NCBI GenBank assembly: GCA_903848465.1
Contig: CAINGK010000027.1
Coordinates: forward strand, 1 to 49,954
DNA length: 49,954 bases
Direction: 5' to 3'
From: an uncultured Verrucomicrobiota bacterium
Lineage (GTDB): Bacteria; Verrucomicrobiota; Verrucomicrobiia; Verrucomicrobiales; Verrucomicrobiaceae
The translations under genes and the position numbers were made by a program. Of the stretch, positions 18,159 to 27,101 are shown piece after piece (position 1 is the first letter of the stretch; each line of letters opens with the position of its first letter). Below the pieces are notes generated by a model. The model saw only the letters and a list, made by a program, of their open reading frames with translations, made no database searches and was not told where the DNA came from.

Positions 18159-18568
18159 AAGCCATGATATTTCTTCCCTGACTCCTCGACGAGCTTGGTG
18201 CTCCTTCTACCGCTACGTTCGCTATGCGTGCGGGTATAGACAAAAGACACCTTCGGAGTAGCAACGTCCGTGTACCTGCCGCTGGCGTCCACGGTGATCT
18301 TCATTTCACCAGATTTCTCCACCGAGATGGTGTCCGCACCTCGCCGGAGGTTGGAAGCATACAAGGCCCACTTCAGCGTCACCCCTTCTAGCTTAGTGCT
18401 AGAGGGATTGGTGACACGGACATTGAGCCAATGCACGGTGGTATAGACTTCTTTGACTCGGTCAACGGATTTGGTCTCTTTCTCCGGTTTCACCATAACC
18501 GTGACCGCGTCGGCCATGGCTGCACTGACAAACAGAAGACTGCAAAGGATTGAAAGGGAAGCTTTCAT
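18083..18568 (-). CDS. Secreted paralog A of unknown function
   Basis: The protein has 161 residues with a signal peptide (MKASLSILCSLLFVSAAMADA). The mature part is beta-rich: VTVMVKPEKETKSVDRVKE, WLNVRVTNPSSTKLEGVTLKW, SGEMKITVDASGRYTDVATP, and KKYHGFHVQVINGDAVIGEA near the end. It looks like an immunoglobulin-like or DUF11-like extracytoplasmic beta-sandwich. It is a tandem paralog of the neighbour at 18702-19184; most of the length aligns with conserved blocks. Its place at the edge of the metal cluster suggests, but does not prove, a link to envelope stress. Confidence 0.75.
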   Translation of the reverse strand: MKASLSILCSLLFVSAAMADAVTVMVKPEKETKSVDRVKEVYTTVHWLNVRVTNPSSTKLEGVTLKWALYASNLRRGADTISVEKSGEMKITVDASGRYTDVATPKVSFVYTRTHSERSGRRSTKLVEESGKKYHGFHVQVINGDAVIGEAVSEAIKKHLQ

Positions 18569-18701
18569 GATGCAAAAAAGGTTGGAAGTTTTGAACTCTT
18601 TGGAGGCAGGAACTACGGGCACGAATGGGTAGGGAGCAGGTCTGCTTCGAGCACCCGACCAGCTTCAATTCAGGACTGTGACTACCAGGGGGCGGCCAAG
18701 A

Positions 18702-19184
18702 TTACTTGAGCTCCTTCTTAACCGACTCGCTGGATGCTTGCCCAAGAACTGTGTCGCCACTAATGACCTGCACATGATAGCCATGGAATTTTTTCCCTGA
18801 CGCTTCGACTTGCTTAGAGCGCCTGCCGCTGCCCTCGGTATGGAACGGAATAGTGGTAAACGCCACCTTGGGCGTGGCGACGTCCGTATATCTGCCGTTG
18901 GCGTCCACGGTAATTTTCATTTCACCGGATTTCTCAACCGCGATGCTATCCGCCCCGCGCTTGATGGTAGCGGAATACAAGGACCATTTCAGCGTCACTC
19001 CATCAAGCTTGGTGCCAGAGGAGTTGGTGACGCGCACATTGAGCCAAACTGCGCGCGTGACGTCAAATTTGGTCTTGTCGCCGGGCTTTTTTTCATTGTC
19101 CGGTTTGACGAGGAGTGTGACAGTGCCAGCAGAAGCCACGCTGGCAAGAAGGAGACTGAAAAGGATTGAAAGGGAAATATTCAC
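18702..19184 (-). CDS. Secreted paralog B of unknown function
   Basis: The protein has 160 residues with a signal peptide (MNISLSILFSLLLASVASAG). It shares with paralog A the blocks WLNVRVTN, TKLDGVTLKWSLY, RGADSIAVEKSGEMKITVD, GRYTDVATPKV and GYHVQVISGD. DNA upstream of the two genes is also alike (both have TTTGAACTCT, then a GGAACT and GGCACGAAT block), so promoter and gene were duplicated together. Function unknown; probably periplasmic or surface-associated. Confidence 0.75.
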   Translation of the reverse strand: MNISLSILFSLLLASVASAGTVTLLVKPDNEKKPGDKTKFDVTRAVWLNVRVTNSSGTKLDGVTLKWSLYSATIKRGADSIAVEKSGEMKITVDANGRYTDVATPKVAFTTIPFHTEGSGRRSKQVEASGKKFHGYHVQVISGDTVLGQASSESVKKELK

Positions 19185-19299
19185 GGTGTGATAAGGGTGG
19201 TGTATTTGAACTCTAAGGAAACTGGAACTGCGGCACGAATTGACAGAGATCAGATCGGCTCAGCCGCGACAAAAACGGAGACGGAAGCAGGCTGTCTCT

Positions 19300-19617
19300 T
19301 CAGCACCGCTCCCGGCAGAGCCATCGGTGTCGGCGGACTCCCACTCGAATTGTCGGTATTTCAGCCTCTTTGAGCGGCAAAATCAAGCCTGCCGCCGCCA
19401 GCCAGATGCTCCCCTGCTGTCCCGCCAGAAACAATGGGGCATCTGCCACAAATGAACTCTCACGCGGCCCGCACGCCTTCAGCTCCTCATCATGGTCATC
19501 CAAAACGCAGGCCGAGTGAGAAGGAGCTTTCACCACAACGACACCATGCGCGGAGCACAACTCAGCGCCGAGCGTGAGGAGGATCAAGATGGATGGAATG
19601 TACAAACACCAGCGCAT
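19300..19617 (-). CDS. Small exported hypothetical protein
   Basis: The protein has 105 residues from the ATG at 19617 (MRWCLYIPSILILLTLGAEL), which gives a signal peptide ending near CSAHG. The rest holds several Cys and His (HSACVLDDHDEELKACG, then RRHRWLCRERC) and one hydrophobic stretch (SIWLAAAGLILPL). A longer start at 19689 would put a charged tail before the signal and is less likely. No family was recognised. Short His/Cys-bearing exported proteins are frequent beside metal-efflux genes, so a metal role is possible but unproven. Confidence 0.5.
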   Translation of the reverse strand: MRWCLYIPSILILLTLGAELCSAHGVVVVKAPSHSACVLDDHDEELKACGPRESSFVADAPLFLAGQQGSIWLAAAGLILPLKEAEIPTIRVGVRRHRWLCRERC

Positions 19618-19735
19618 GATTGGGGCGAATTCCCTGTTAAACGAAGGGTTGTCATGCCGACTATCACAAGCATTTGATTCTTTCTTCAATCAATTTGAGT
19701 CAATCTCTTAACCGCCCGCCCTTTTTGTGGCTGAA

Positions 19736-20185
19736 TCAGACCAAGCCCGCCAGCTTGCCCTTCAGTTTGCGCATCAAAACCGCATTGTCCTCCAACTCCT
19801 CCATCAGGAGGGTCAGCACATCCAGGGTCTGGCGGCTAATGTGGTGCTCCATGCCTTCCACATCCTCATGAACCGTTTTCGGGTCGAGCCCGAAACCCGC
19901 CAGCAGGCGCGTCAGCACCTCATGCCGCCGTGCGATCTCCGCCCCGACCTTGCCGCCTGCTTCGGTCAAAACCACCCCACGGTAGCGCTCGTACACCACG
20001 AAACCCTCCGCATCCAGCTTCTGGATCATATTGGTCACGCTGGCCTGTGAGATGCCCAGGTTTTTGGCGATGTCCACCACGCGGGCGTAGCCCTTGGAGG
20101 CGATGAGATTGTGAATCTGCTCGAGGTAGTCCTCGATGGCGGGTGAGCCGAGATGGCTGGTGTGTTCCTTGCGTTTGGCGGGCAT
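19736..20185 (-). CDS. mntR: MntR/DtxR-family metal-dependent repressor
   Basis: The protein has 149 residues. The N-terminal winged helix is AIEDYLEQIHNLIASKGYARVVDIAKNLGISQASVTNMIQKL with wing GFVVYERYRGVVLTEAG. The dimerisation and metal half follows: ARRHEVLTRLLAGFGLDPKTVHEDVEGMEHHIS, with the Glu, His and Glu residues used for Mn binding in MntR. There is no SH3 domain, as in MntR rather than DtxR. It is divergent from the NRAMP gene across a palindromic site and so probably represses that gene, and perhaps itself, when Mn is plentiful. Confidence 0.9.
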   Translation of the reverse strand: MPAKRKEHTSHLGSPAIEDYLEQIHNLIASKGYARVVDIAKNLGISQASVTNMIQKLDAEGFVVYERYRGVVLTEAGGKVGAEIARRHEVLTRLLAGFGLDPKTVHEDVEGMEHHISRQTLDVLTLLMEELEDNAVLMRKLKGKLAGLV

Positions 20186-20244
20186 GAGCTGGGTAAAAGT
20201 GGAGCAGGGCGTGATGACTTCAACGAAGAAAGAAGTATTCGCCC

Positions 20245-20273
20245 TTGAAAAGAAAATTAGTCCGGGCTAATTC
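20245..20273 (+). promoter_or_regulatory. mntH promoter with overlapping MntR-like operator
   Basis: TTGAAA (20245-20250) and TAATTC (20268-20273) are separated by 17 bases, a fair sigma-70 type promoter for the NRAMP gene at 20331. The palindrome AATTAG-TCCGGG-CTAATT (20255-20272) fills the spacer and the -10 box: 16 of 18 positions are symmetric. It lies between divergent mntR and mntH, the expected place for a metal-dependent repressor site. Binding by this MntR is inference. Confidence 0.65.
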
Positions 20274-20330
20274 TTGCCGCGATGACAATCCTGCTTCAAA
20301 TCCCTGTGTGGGTGCCTCATACCGCCATTA

Positions 20331-21704
20331 ATGCAAACCAGCAAACCGATGCCCCCCGCTCCTGACACCGGCTGGCGCTCACGCGGAGGAGATTCTCTTC
20401 CCGAAGTCTTCCGCTCCATCCATGTGCCAAAGGACGGCTCGTTCTGGCGCAAAATGCTCGCGTATGCAGGCCCAGGGTTCCTCGTCTCCGTCGGCTACAT
20501 GGACCCCGGCAACTGGGCCACCGATCTCGCGGGCGGCGCACGCTATGGCTACACGCTGCTGTCGGTCATTTTGATTTCAAATCTCATCGCCATTCTGCTG
20601 CAGCACCTGTGCGTGAAGCTTGGCGTCGCCACCGGTCGCGATCTCGCGCAGGCATGCCGTGATCATTATCCCAAGCCGGTCGTCTGGGGCCTGTGGTTCC
20701 TGTGTGAGGCGGCCATCGCTGCCTGCGATCTTGCTGAGGTGGTCGGCTCCGCCATCGGTCTGCAACTGCTCTTCGGCATCCCGCTCGTCTGGGGCTGCGT
20801 CATCACCACGCTGGATGTCATCATCGTGCTGCTGCTGCAAAACCGCGGCTTCCGCTACGTCGAGGCCCTCGTCATCACGCTCATTCTCACCATCGGCGGC
20901 TGCTTCGCCGCCGAGATGTTCTTTGCCAAGCCGGACCTCGCAGGCATCGCCGCCGGCTTTGTGCCATCGGCGGAGATTTTAAAGAACCGCGAGATGCTCT
21001 TCGTCGCCATCGGCATTCTCGGTGCCACCGTCATGCCGCACAATCTCTACCTGCACAGCTCCATCGTGCAGACACGCAACTTCGCGCGCGATGACGAAGG
21101 CAAGGCGGAGGCCATCAAGTTCGCCACCTACGACTCCACTTTCGCGCTCATGTTCGCGCTCTTCATCAACGGCGGCATCCTTATCGTCGCAGCCGCCGCG
21201 TTTCACACCAGCGGGCACAGTGATGTGGCGGAAATCCAGGAGGCCTACAAGCTGCTCAGCCCCGTGCTCGGCGTCGGCGTGGCCAGCACGCTGTTTGCCG
21301 TGGCCTTGCTCGCCAGTGGGCAAAGCTCCACCCTCACCGGCACGCTCGCGGGCCAGATCGTGATGGAAGGTTTCCTCAACATCCGCCTCAAGCCCTGGCT
21401 GCGGCGCTTGATCACCCGTCTCATTGCCGTCGTGCCTGCCGTCTGCGTCATTGGCTATTTTGGTGAGGAGGAAACCACCAATCTACTCATCTGGAGCCAG
21501 GTCATCCTCTCCATGCAGCTCAGCTTTGCCGTCGTGCCGCTGCTGCGCTTCACTGATGAAAAGGCCAAGATGGGCCGCTTCGCCAACCCCGCCTGGATCA
21601 AAGTCCTCGCCTGGGCCAGCGCTGCTGTCATCATCGTGCTCAATTTCAAGCTGCTCTTCGATTTCTTCGCCCCGCAGTCCTGGATCAACGCCCTCGGAAT
21701 CTAA
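20331..21704 (+). CDS. mntH: NRAMP-family manganese/divalent metal transporter
   Basis: The protein has 457 residues and about eleven membrane helices. Helix 1 has the metal-site motif Asp58-Pro-Gly-Asn61 ([15 protein letters not shown]). Helix 6 has Met235-Pro-His237-Asn ([17 protein letters not shown]). The Met favours Mn or Fe over Mg and Ca. It imports metal with protons across the inner membrane. It is divergent from mntR, with a palindromic site 58 bases ahead, and 4 bases from the following stress-protein gene, with which it should be co-transcribed. Confidence 0.94.
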   Translation: MQTSKPMPPAPDTGWRSRGGDSLPEVFRSIHVPKDGSFWRKMLAYAGPGFLVSVGYMDPGNWATDLAGGARYGYTLLSVILISNLIAILLQHLCVKLGVATGRDLAQACRDHYPKPVVWGLWFLCEAAIAACDLAEVVGSAIGLQLLFGIPLVWGCVITTLDVIIVLLLQNRGFRYVEALVITLILTIGGCFAAEMFFAKPDLAGIAAGFVPSAEILKNREMLFVAIGILGATVMPHNLYLHSSIVQTRNFARDDEGKAEAIKFATYDSTFALMFALFINGGILIVAAAAFHTSGHSDVAEIQEAYKLLSPVLGVGVASTLFAVALLASGQSSTLTGTLAGQIVMEGFLNIRLKPWLRRLITRLIAVVPAVCVIGYFGEEETTNLLIWSQVILSMQLSFAVVPLLRFTDEKAKMGRFANPAWIKVLAWASAAVIIVLNFKLLFDFFAPQSWINALGI

Positions 21705-21708
21705 CGCC

Positions 21709-22143
21709 ATGTACCGCAAAATCCTCGTCGCCCTCGATACCGGTGCTTCCGATCTGGAACTGCTGCCCGCCGTCACCGCTCTTGCCACACTGATGCAGAG
21801 CGAACTGCTGCTCGTCCACGTCGCCGACGGCTGGGCTGCACGTAATTTCGACCAGCTCAAGCTCGCTGAATCCGAAGAGATGAAGCAAGACCTGAGCTAC
21901 CTCGAAGCCACCGCCGCCAAACTTCGCGCTGAGTCCAACCTCACCGTCAACATCCTCCTCGTTCTTGGCGAACCGCCTGAGCAGCTCCTTAAAGTCGCCG
22001 CAGCAGAGCACATCGACCTCATCGCCCTCGCCTCCCACGGTCACCGTTTGATCGGCGACATCATCCACGGCAGCACCATCGACGCCCTCCGCCACAAGGC
22101 CACCGTCCCGCTCTTCATCGTGCCGCCAAAGCGCGCATCTTGA
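21709..22143 (+). CDS. Universal stress protein (UspA family)
   Basis: The protein has 144 residues from the ATG at 21709, 4 bases after mntH. It starts MYRKILVALDTG and ends with the nucleotide-binding stretch IDLIALASHGHRLIGDIIHGSTIDALRHKATVPLFIV, where G-x2-G-x9-G(S/T) is the ATP-binding form of the fold. It is a single-domain cytoplasmic protein. Pairing UspA with an NRAMP transporter suggests it senses or modulates that transporter or the metal-linked stress response; this is inference. Confidence 0.88.
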   Translation: MYRKILVALDTGASDLELLPAVTALATLMQSELLLVHVADGWAARNFDQLKLAESEEMKQDLSYLEATAAKLRAESNLTVNILLVLGEPPEQLLKVAAAEHIDLIALASHGHRLIGDIIHGSTIDALRHKATVPLFIVPPKRAS

Positions 22144-22177
22144 CGAGAGCGCAGGCCCCCGCCATATCAGCGGTCTT

Positions 22178-23143
22178 ATGCGCATCCTTTCCGGCCTTCA
22201 GCCCAGCGGCAGACTCCACATCGGCAATTTCTTTGGCATGATGGAGCCTGCACTCAAGCTGCAGCATGAAGGCGACGCCTACTACTTCATCGCCGATTAT
22301 CATTCACTGACCTCCGTTCACGACGGCAAGGCCTTGCGCAGCTACGTCCGCGAACTCGCCATCGACTTCCTCGCGTGCGGCCTCGATCCGGACAAATGCG
22401 TCTTCTTCCGCCAAAGCGACGTGCCGGAGCATTGCGAGCTTTCCTGGATCCTCAGTACTGTGACCCCCATGGGCCTGCTGGAGCGCTGCCACAGCTACAA
22501 GGACAAAGTCGCCAACGGCATCACTCCTTCACACGGCCTCTTTGCCTATCCTGTGCTCATGGCAGCGGACATCCTGATCTATGACAGTGATGTCGTCCCC
22601 GTCGGCAGAGATCAGAAACAGCATGTCGAGGTCACCCGAGACATCGCAATCAAGATGAATGAAACCTTTGGTGCAGGCCTCTTCAAACTGCCCCAGCCTC
22701 GCATCCAGGAAGCCACTGCCGTCGTTCCCGGTCTTGACGGAAGAAAGATGAGCAAGAGCTACGACAACACCATCCCGCTGTTTGAAGAGCCCGGGCCGCT
22801 GAAAAAGAAGATCATGGGCATCAAGACCGACTCCACTCCTGTGGAAGCCCCCAAATCCATCGAAGGCAGCAGCATCCTCGCTCTCTACAAGCTCGTGGCC
22901 TCGCAGTCCGATTACGACACCATGGTGGCCGACCACCTCAACGGCGGTGTCGGCTACGGCGATTTCAAAAAGCGCCTCCTGCAGGGCGTGACTGATTACT
23001 TCGCCCCCTTCCGCGCCCGGCGCGATGAAATCGTCGCCGACAAAGGCTACGTGGACAAAGTCCTGGCGGAAGGTGCTGAAAAGGCCCGCGCCGTCGCGCG
23101 CAAGACACTCAGTCGTGTACGCGATGCGGTGGGCTTGGGGTGA
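22178..23143 (+). CDS. trpS: Tryptophanyl-tRNA synthetase
   Basis: The protein has 321 residues, normal for bacterial TrpS. It charges tRNA-Trp with tryptophan using ATP in the cytoplasm. Class I motifs are present: the HIGN form of HIGH in SGLQPSGRLHIGNFFG, and KMSKS at residues 190-194. The Trp-pocket stretch is VGRDQKQHVEVTRDIA. It lies 34 bases after the stress-protein gene and may be read through from it. Confidence 0.95.
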   Translation: MRILSGLQPSGRLHIGNFFGMMEPALKLQHEGDAYYFIADYHSLTSVHDGKALRSYVRELAIDFLACGLDPDKCVFFRQSDVPEHCELSWILSTVTPMGLLERCHSYKDKVANGITPSHGLFAYPVLMAADILIYDSDVVPVGRDQKQHVEVTRDIAIKMNETFGAGLFKLPQPRIQEATAVVPGLDGRKMSKSYDNTIPLFEEPGPLKKKIMGIKTDSTPVEAPKSIEGSSILALYKLVASQSDYDTMVADHLNGGVGYGDFKKRLLQGVTDYFAPFRARRDEIVADKGYVDKVLAEGAEKARAVARKTLSRVRDAVGLG

Positions 23144-23148
23144 CCCTC

Positions 23149-25383
23149 TTATCGTCTCTTCTTCGGCTGCTGCGACGCACGCTTGTGGCCATGCCCCGGC
23201 TTGCGCGGCGGTGCGGCAGGCCGTTTGGGGTCGCGGCTTGACGGACCACGCCGATCCTGACGCTCCGAATCTTCGGAACGCATCGGTTTGCCACGCTGAG
23301 GCACAGGCATGAAATCGACCTGCTTCTTGATGCTGTCCACCTTGTAAATCTGCACCACCAAGGTGTCCCCGATGCTGATAACTTTGCGCGTGTGACGCCC
23401 CGTTACCTGACGCGTGACGGGATCAAAGACATAGAAGTCATCCTGGATCGAGGAAAGCGGCACGCCACCGCTGAGGCCGAGATCAGGCACATCAACGAAG
23501 AAACCGAAGTTCCGCACATCGGTGACGAGCGCCTCATACGGCTGGGGCTTTTTCGAAACGAGCTGCGCTTTGAGATAGGCGTAGAGCTTGACCTCCTTGC
23601 TGTCGCGCTCGGCATCGGACGAGTTCTTCTCAGTCGTGCTGATGTGATCCGCGATCTGCTTCGCGATGCCCACCTGCATTTCAACCTTGTCGAACAAGGA
23701 GCGATGCACCACGAGATCGGCGTAACGGCGGATCGGCGACGTGAAATGCGTGTACTTCGTTTTGGCGAGACCGTAATGGCCGAGCGGCTCCACGGCATAA
23801 CGCGCCCGCATCATTGAGCGCAGGAAACCAATCTTCAACGCCGGGCCAATCGGCAGATCATCCAGTCGGCTCAGCAGCTTCTGCACCTCAGGCCGATGCG
23901 TGAGATTTCCACACGGCACGCGATGGCTCAGCACATCTTCACGGTAATCATTGAGCCGCTTTTCCTTGGGTGACTCATGCACACGATACACGGACGGCCG
24001 GTTCAGTCCCATGAGGCGTCCAGCAACAGCCTCATTCGCCAGCAGCATGTACTCCTCAATCAACTGATGTGAGACATCATTCTCAATGCGCTCAATGCGC
24101 AGCACCTTGCCGTGTTCGTCGAGGCGGATTTTGTTCTCAGGGAAGTCGAGATCAAGCGAGCCATTTTTGAAGCGCAGGTGGCGGACCTTCTGCGCCATCG
24201 CATGCGCATCGTGCAGCATCTGTTCGGTTTCATTGTTCGGCGGCACCATGATGGCGGCAAACGCCTCCTTGTAGGTGAAGCGTCGCTTCGAGCGGATCAC
24301 CGAAGGATAAAATTTCGAGCTGACGACATGCCCGTCCTTCGACAGCACAAACTCCACGCACTTGGTCAAACGATCCACGTTCGGCTTGAGAGAGCACAGC
24401 TCATTGCTCAGCGCTTCCGGCAGCATCGGAATCACACGATCCACCAGGTAGGTCGAGTTGCCACGCTTTTTGGCTTCAATATCCAGGGCGCTGCCTGGCA
24501 GAACATAGTGCGACACATCGGCGATGTGAACCCACAGCAGCCATTGATCGCCCTGCTTCCGCAGGCAGATGGCATCATCAAAATCCTTCGCATCATCGGG
24601 GTCGATGGTGATGACGTTGTGCGCACGGCAGTCAACACGTCCGGCACACTCTTGCGCGCTCGGCTGGTTATCCGGCCGCGATTTGGCAATCGTGGTGGCC
24701 TCATGCAACACGTTCTTCGGAAAGTGCAGCGGCAGATTGTAATGCCGCAGCACGGAGAGCATGTCCACGCCCTCTTCATCCGGCGGACCGAGCACCTCGA
24801 TGATCTCGCCCTCAGGCGCCGTTTGCTTGGATTCCCACTGGGTGATCTCCACCACCACTTTGTCGCCGATGTTTGGCTTGCGGCCCACGTCACGCGGCTC
24901 AGAGACATAAATCGCCCCCGGCAGACGCGGATCATCCGGTGTCACGTGCAGGAACTGTTTCGAGCGCTGCAAGGTGCCCACGAACTGGGTGCGCTTGCGC
25001 TCCAGAATTTTGACCACGCAGCCGCTCCTGTCCTTCTGCCCCGGCTGTACGTCGAGGCGCACCAGGACACGGTCGCCATGCATCGCGGTGCTCGTGTTGT
25101 TGTCCGAGATGCTGATTTCGGTCATGCCCGCTTCATCAGGCTGCACAAAGCCGCGGCCGCCCCGCGTGATCTGAATCACTCCGGGCACCAAGTCGGCTTC
25201 CTTCGCCACGATGTAGCGATTGCCTTTTGTACGAACGATTTTTCCCTGTTTCTCCAGGCTTTTGAGCAGGCTTTGCAGCACCTGCTGTTGATTGGGCTTC
25301 ATGCCCACTTGAGCAAGCAGCTCTGGCACATTGGAGGGTAAGTAATCCTCACTGCCAAGCAGCTTCAATATTTTCATTTCCAT
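23149..25383 (-). CDS. rnr: Ribonuclease R (RNB family 3'-5' exoribonuclease)
   Basis: The protein has 744 residues. An N-terminal winged-helix region and cold-shock domains (VLVRLDVQPGQ and on) precede the RNB domain with the catalytic acidic cluster in TIDPDDAKDFDDAI. The late YTHFTSPIRRYADLVVHRSL is the RNase R signature. A C-terminal S1 domain follows, then a Lys/Arg/Pro-rich tail, as in other RNase R. It degrades structured RNA processively. It is convergent with trpS, 5 bases apart. Two close starts (25383 and 25377) are possible. Confidence 0.94.
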   Translation of the reverse strand: MEMKILKLLGSEDYLPSNVPELLAQVGMKPNQQQVLQSLLKSLEKQGKIVRTKGNRYIVAKEADLVPGVIQITRGGRGFVQPDEAGMTEISISDNNTSTAMHGDRVLVRLDVQPGQKDRSGCVVKILERKRTQFVGTLQRSKQFLHVTPDDPRLPGAIYVSEPRDVGRKPNIGDKVVVEITQWESKQTAPEGEIIEVLGPPDEEGVDMLSVLRHYNLPLHFPKNVLHEATTIAKSRPDNQPSAQECAGRVDCRAHNVITIDPDDAKDFDDAICLRKQGDQWLLWVHIADVSHYVLPGSALDIEAKKRGNSTYLVDRVIPMLPEALSNELCSLKPNVDRLTKCVEFVLSKDGHVVSSKFYPSVIRSKRRFTYKEAFAAIMVPPNNETEQMLHDAHAMAQKVRHLRFKNGSLDLDFPENKIRLDEHGKVLRIERIENDVSHQLIEEYMLLANEAVAGRLMGLNRPSVYRVHESPKEKRLNDYREDVLSHRVPCGNLTHRPEVQKLLSRLDDLPIGPALKIGFLRSMMRARYAVEPLGHYGLAKTKYTHFTSPIRRYADLVVHRSLFDKVEMQVGIAKQIADHISTTEKNSSDAERDSKEVKLYAYLKAQLVSKKPQPYEALVTDVRNFGFFVDVPDLGLSGGVPLSSIQDDFYVFDPVTRQVTGRHTRKVISIGDTLVVQIYKVDSIKKQVDFMPVPQRGKPMRSEDSERQDRRGPSSRDPKRPAAPPRKPGHGHKRASQQPKKRR

Positions 25384-25424
25384 CCGCCATCATGGCACGA
25401 AAGTTATAAAAGACGAGCGATTCG

Positions 25425-25961
25425 TCATGGAGCGCCCGGTGGCAGCCGGAACTCACGGCTCAATTGCAGCTTCAGTTTCCGCATCGTTTCTTCCAATTCT
25501 TCCCGCGCTGCGACCAGCTCCGGTTCCAGCTCTGGGTTGACCGGTGTTGAAACCACCCGTTCGTAGCGTTCCACCAGCGCCTGACCATCCTCACGCAGGC
25601 CGCATTGCCCGATTAAATCTCGCACCCGCTCCACCAGCGCGCGCGTTTCAACAATCATCGCCATCGCCTCAGCCTCAGTGGTTTCGCCTTTTTCCACACG
25701 CCCCAACTGCTCGCAGTTGAACAGTCGGCACCGCACCGGTCGCTGCTCATAAACCGTGCAACGTTTCTCTCGCAGCGCAGAGCATGGCTGCTCCATATAG
25801 TATTCGCCGTCCCGGCAGCGGATTTTTAATCCCAACCTGCCAAGTCGGGCCGGCACCTCCCCCGGCTGCATGCGTACGATCTGAAACATCGTCCCGTCAC
25901 AGCACATCCCGCACGCCGCACACAGGCGCGCTGCGACATTCGCTGAATCTTCAGTGCTCAC
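25425..25961 (-). CDS. YkgJ-family Cys-cluster (Zn/Fe-chelating) protein
   Basis: The protein has 178 residues from a GTG at 25961 overlapping the glycosyltransferase stop as GTGA, so the two are coupled; a longer ATG start would sit inside that gene. The Cys pattern is that of the CxxCxxCC family: Cys14, Cys17, Cys20 and Cys21 in LCAACGMCCDGTMF, then PCSALREKRCTVYEQRPVRCR with FNCE. These should bind a metal or an Fe-S-like cluster. The C-terminal half is helical and charged. The biochemical role is not known. Confidence 0.78.
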   Translation of the reverse strand: MSTEDSANVAARLCAACGMCCDGTMFQIVRMQPGEVPARLGRLGLKIRCRDGEYYMEQPCSALREKRCTVYEQRPVRCRLFNCEQLGRVEKGETTEAEAMAMIVETRALVERVRDLIGQCGLREDGQALVERYERVVSTPVNPELEPELVAAREELEETMRKLKLQLSREFRLPPGAP

Positions 25962-27046
25962 TCGCGTTTTCCCGCCGCTAGTTTCAATACTTGCATCGTA
26001 AAGTCCACATTGAGTTCCAGATCGAGCGGCTGGCGCGTTTTGACAGGCTCTGCGCTGCTGCGCGCACGCCAGTGGTTGATGCACATGCCCAGCGTTGCCA
26101 AATCGCTGGGATCATCGAGAACATGACCGTTGATGCCGGGGTCGATCAGTTCGCTTGCGCCATTGAAACTCGTCGTGATCACCGGAATGCCGGTGGCCAG
26201 CGCCTCACTCACCACATTGGCGCAGGGTTCATAGATGGGCAGGAAAGTGAGCACATCAGCAGCGGCATAGGCGGCCTCCACATCGTTCAGTGGCCCTGTG
26301 AGGATGACGTTCGGCGGAATTTTGCCGCGCATGCGATCCCGCGTCACGACGAGCAGCTTGAGGTGCGGATCGTCACTGCGCCCGGCCATGAACTTCAGCA
26401 GCCAGGGCAGGCCTTTACGCTCCCAGCCGGAGCCGACGAAGACCTGCACAAAGTCATTATCCTCAAGCCCAAAGCGTTTACGCGCCGCAGTCCTCGATAC
26501 GCCTTTAAAACGCTTCACTTCGACCCCGTTGCGGATCGTGTGCACGCGCTCCTGCGGAAAGGCGGGAAAATGCTGCGCGATCTCACCGCGCACCATCTCC
26601 GAGTTCACGATGATGCGCTGCGTATTCGCCGGATCAAAAGTCTGTGCTTCGAGCGCCAGCATGTGGCGATGAAACGCCCCCAAGCCCACCAGCGGACGCT
26701 TCCACCAGGGCGCGAACTGCCTGCGCCGTTGCAGCCACACACGGTGCAGACCATCTCCCGCGCGATAGACATCTTGCTTCAGCGTACGTTCCAAGCTGAA
26801 CACGCAGTCAAACTTCTCGTGCTGCAAAGCGGCATTCACCCCCTCCGCAAATCGCCACGGACGCTCTGCACGCGATCCCACCACGTCAACGCGGTGAAAC
26901 TGCACGCCCTCGGCCTGTCCCTGCCATTTCTCCGCAAACAGATGCGTCTCATGCCCGGCAGCAGTCAATGCCCCCAGCAGCCGCTGCACATACAGCTCCG
27001 CACCTCCGGTGGCGGAGAACTGACGGCGGATGAGGGCAAGTTTCAT
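25958..27046 (-). CDS. Glycosyltransferase family 4 (WaaG-like)
   Basis: The protein has 362 residues from the ATG at 27046 (MKLALIRRQFSATGGAELYV). The N-terminal GGAE loop and QDVYRAGDGLHRVWLQRR resemble LPS-core glucosyltransferases of the WaaG type. The C-terminal domain has VFVGSGWERKGLPWLL and the donor-site stretch YEPCANVVSEALATGIPVITT. It probably adds a sugar from a nucleotide donor to the LPS core or another envelope glycan at the cytoplasmic face. It is the upstream partner of the YkgJ-like gene. Confidence 0.85.
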   Translation of the reverse strand: MKLALIRRQFSATGGAELYVQRLLGALTAAGHETHLFAEKWQGQAEGVQFHRVDVVGSRAERPWRFAEGVNAALQHEKFDCVFSLERTLKQDVYRAGDGLHRVWLQRRRQFAPWWKRPLVGLGAFHRHMLALEAQTFDPANTQRIIVNSEMVRGEIAQHFPAFPQERVHTIRNGVEVKRFKGVSRTAARKRFGLEDNDFVQVFVGSGWERKGLPWLLKFMAGRSDDPHLKLLVVTRDRMRGKIPPNVILTGPLNDVEAAYAAADVLTFLPIYEPCANVVSEALATGIPVITTSFNGASELIDPGINGHVLDDPSDLATLGMCINHWRARSSAEPVKTRQPLDLELNVDFTMQVLKLAAGKRE

Positions 27047-27101
27047 GCGAATGTCGCGAACGTCTCGTTTGCGGCTGGAAAATGCAAGCGAGACGCATGC
27101 A

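Noticed and set aside
24112..25341. Open frame of 409 codons on the plus strand
   Set aside because: Antisense to RNase R; low-complexity His/Arg-rich translation.
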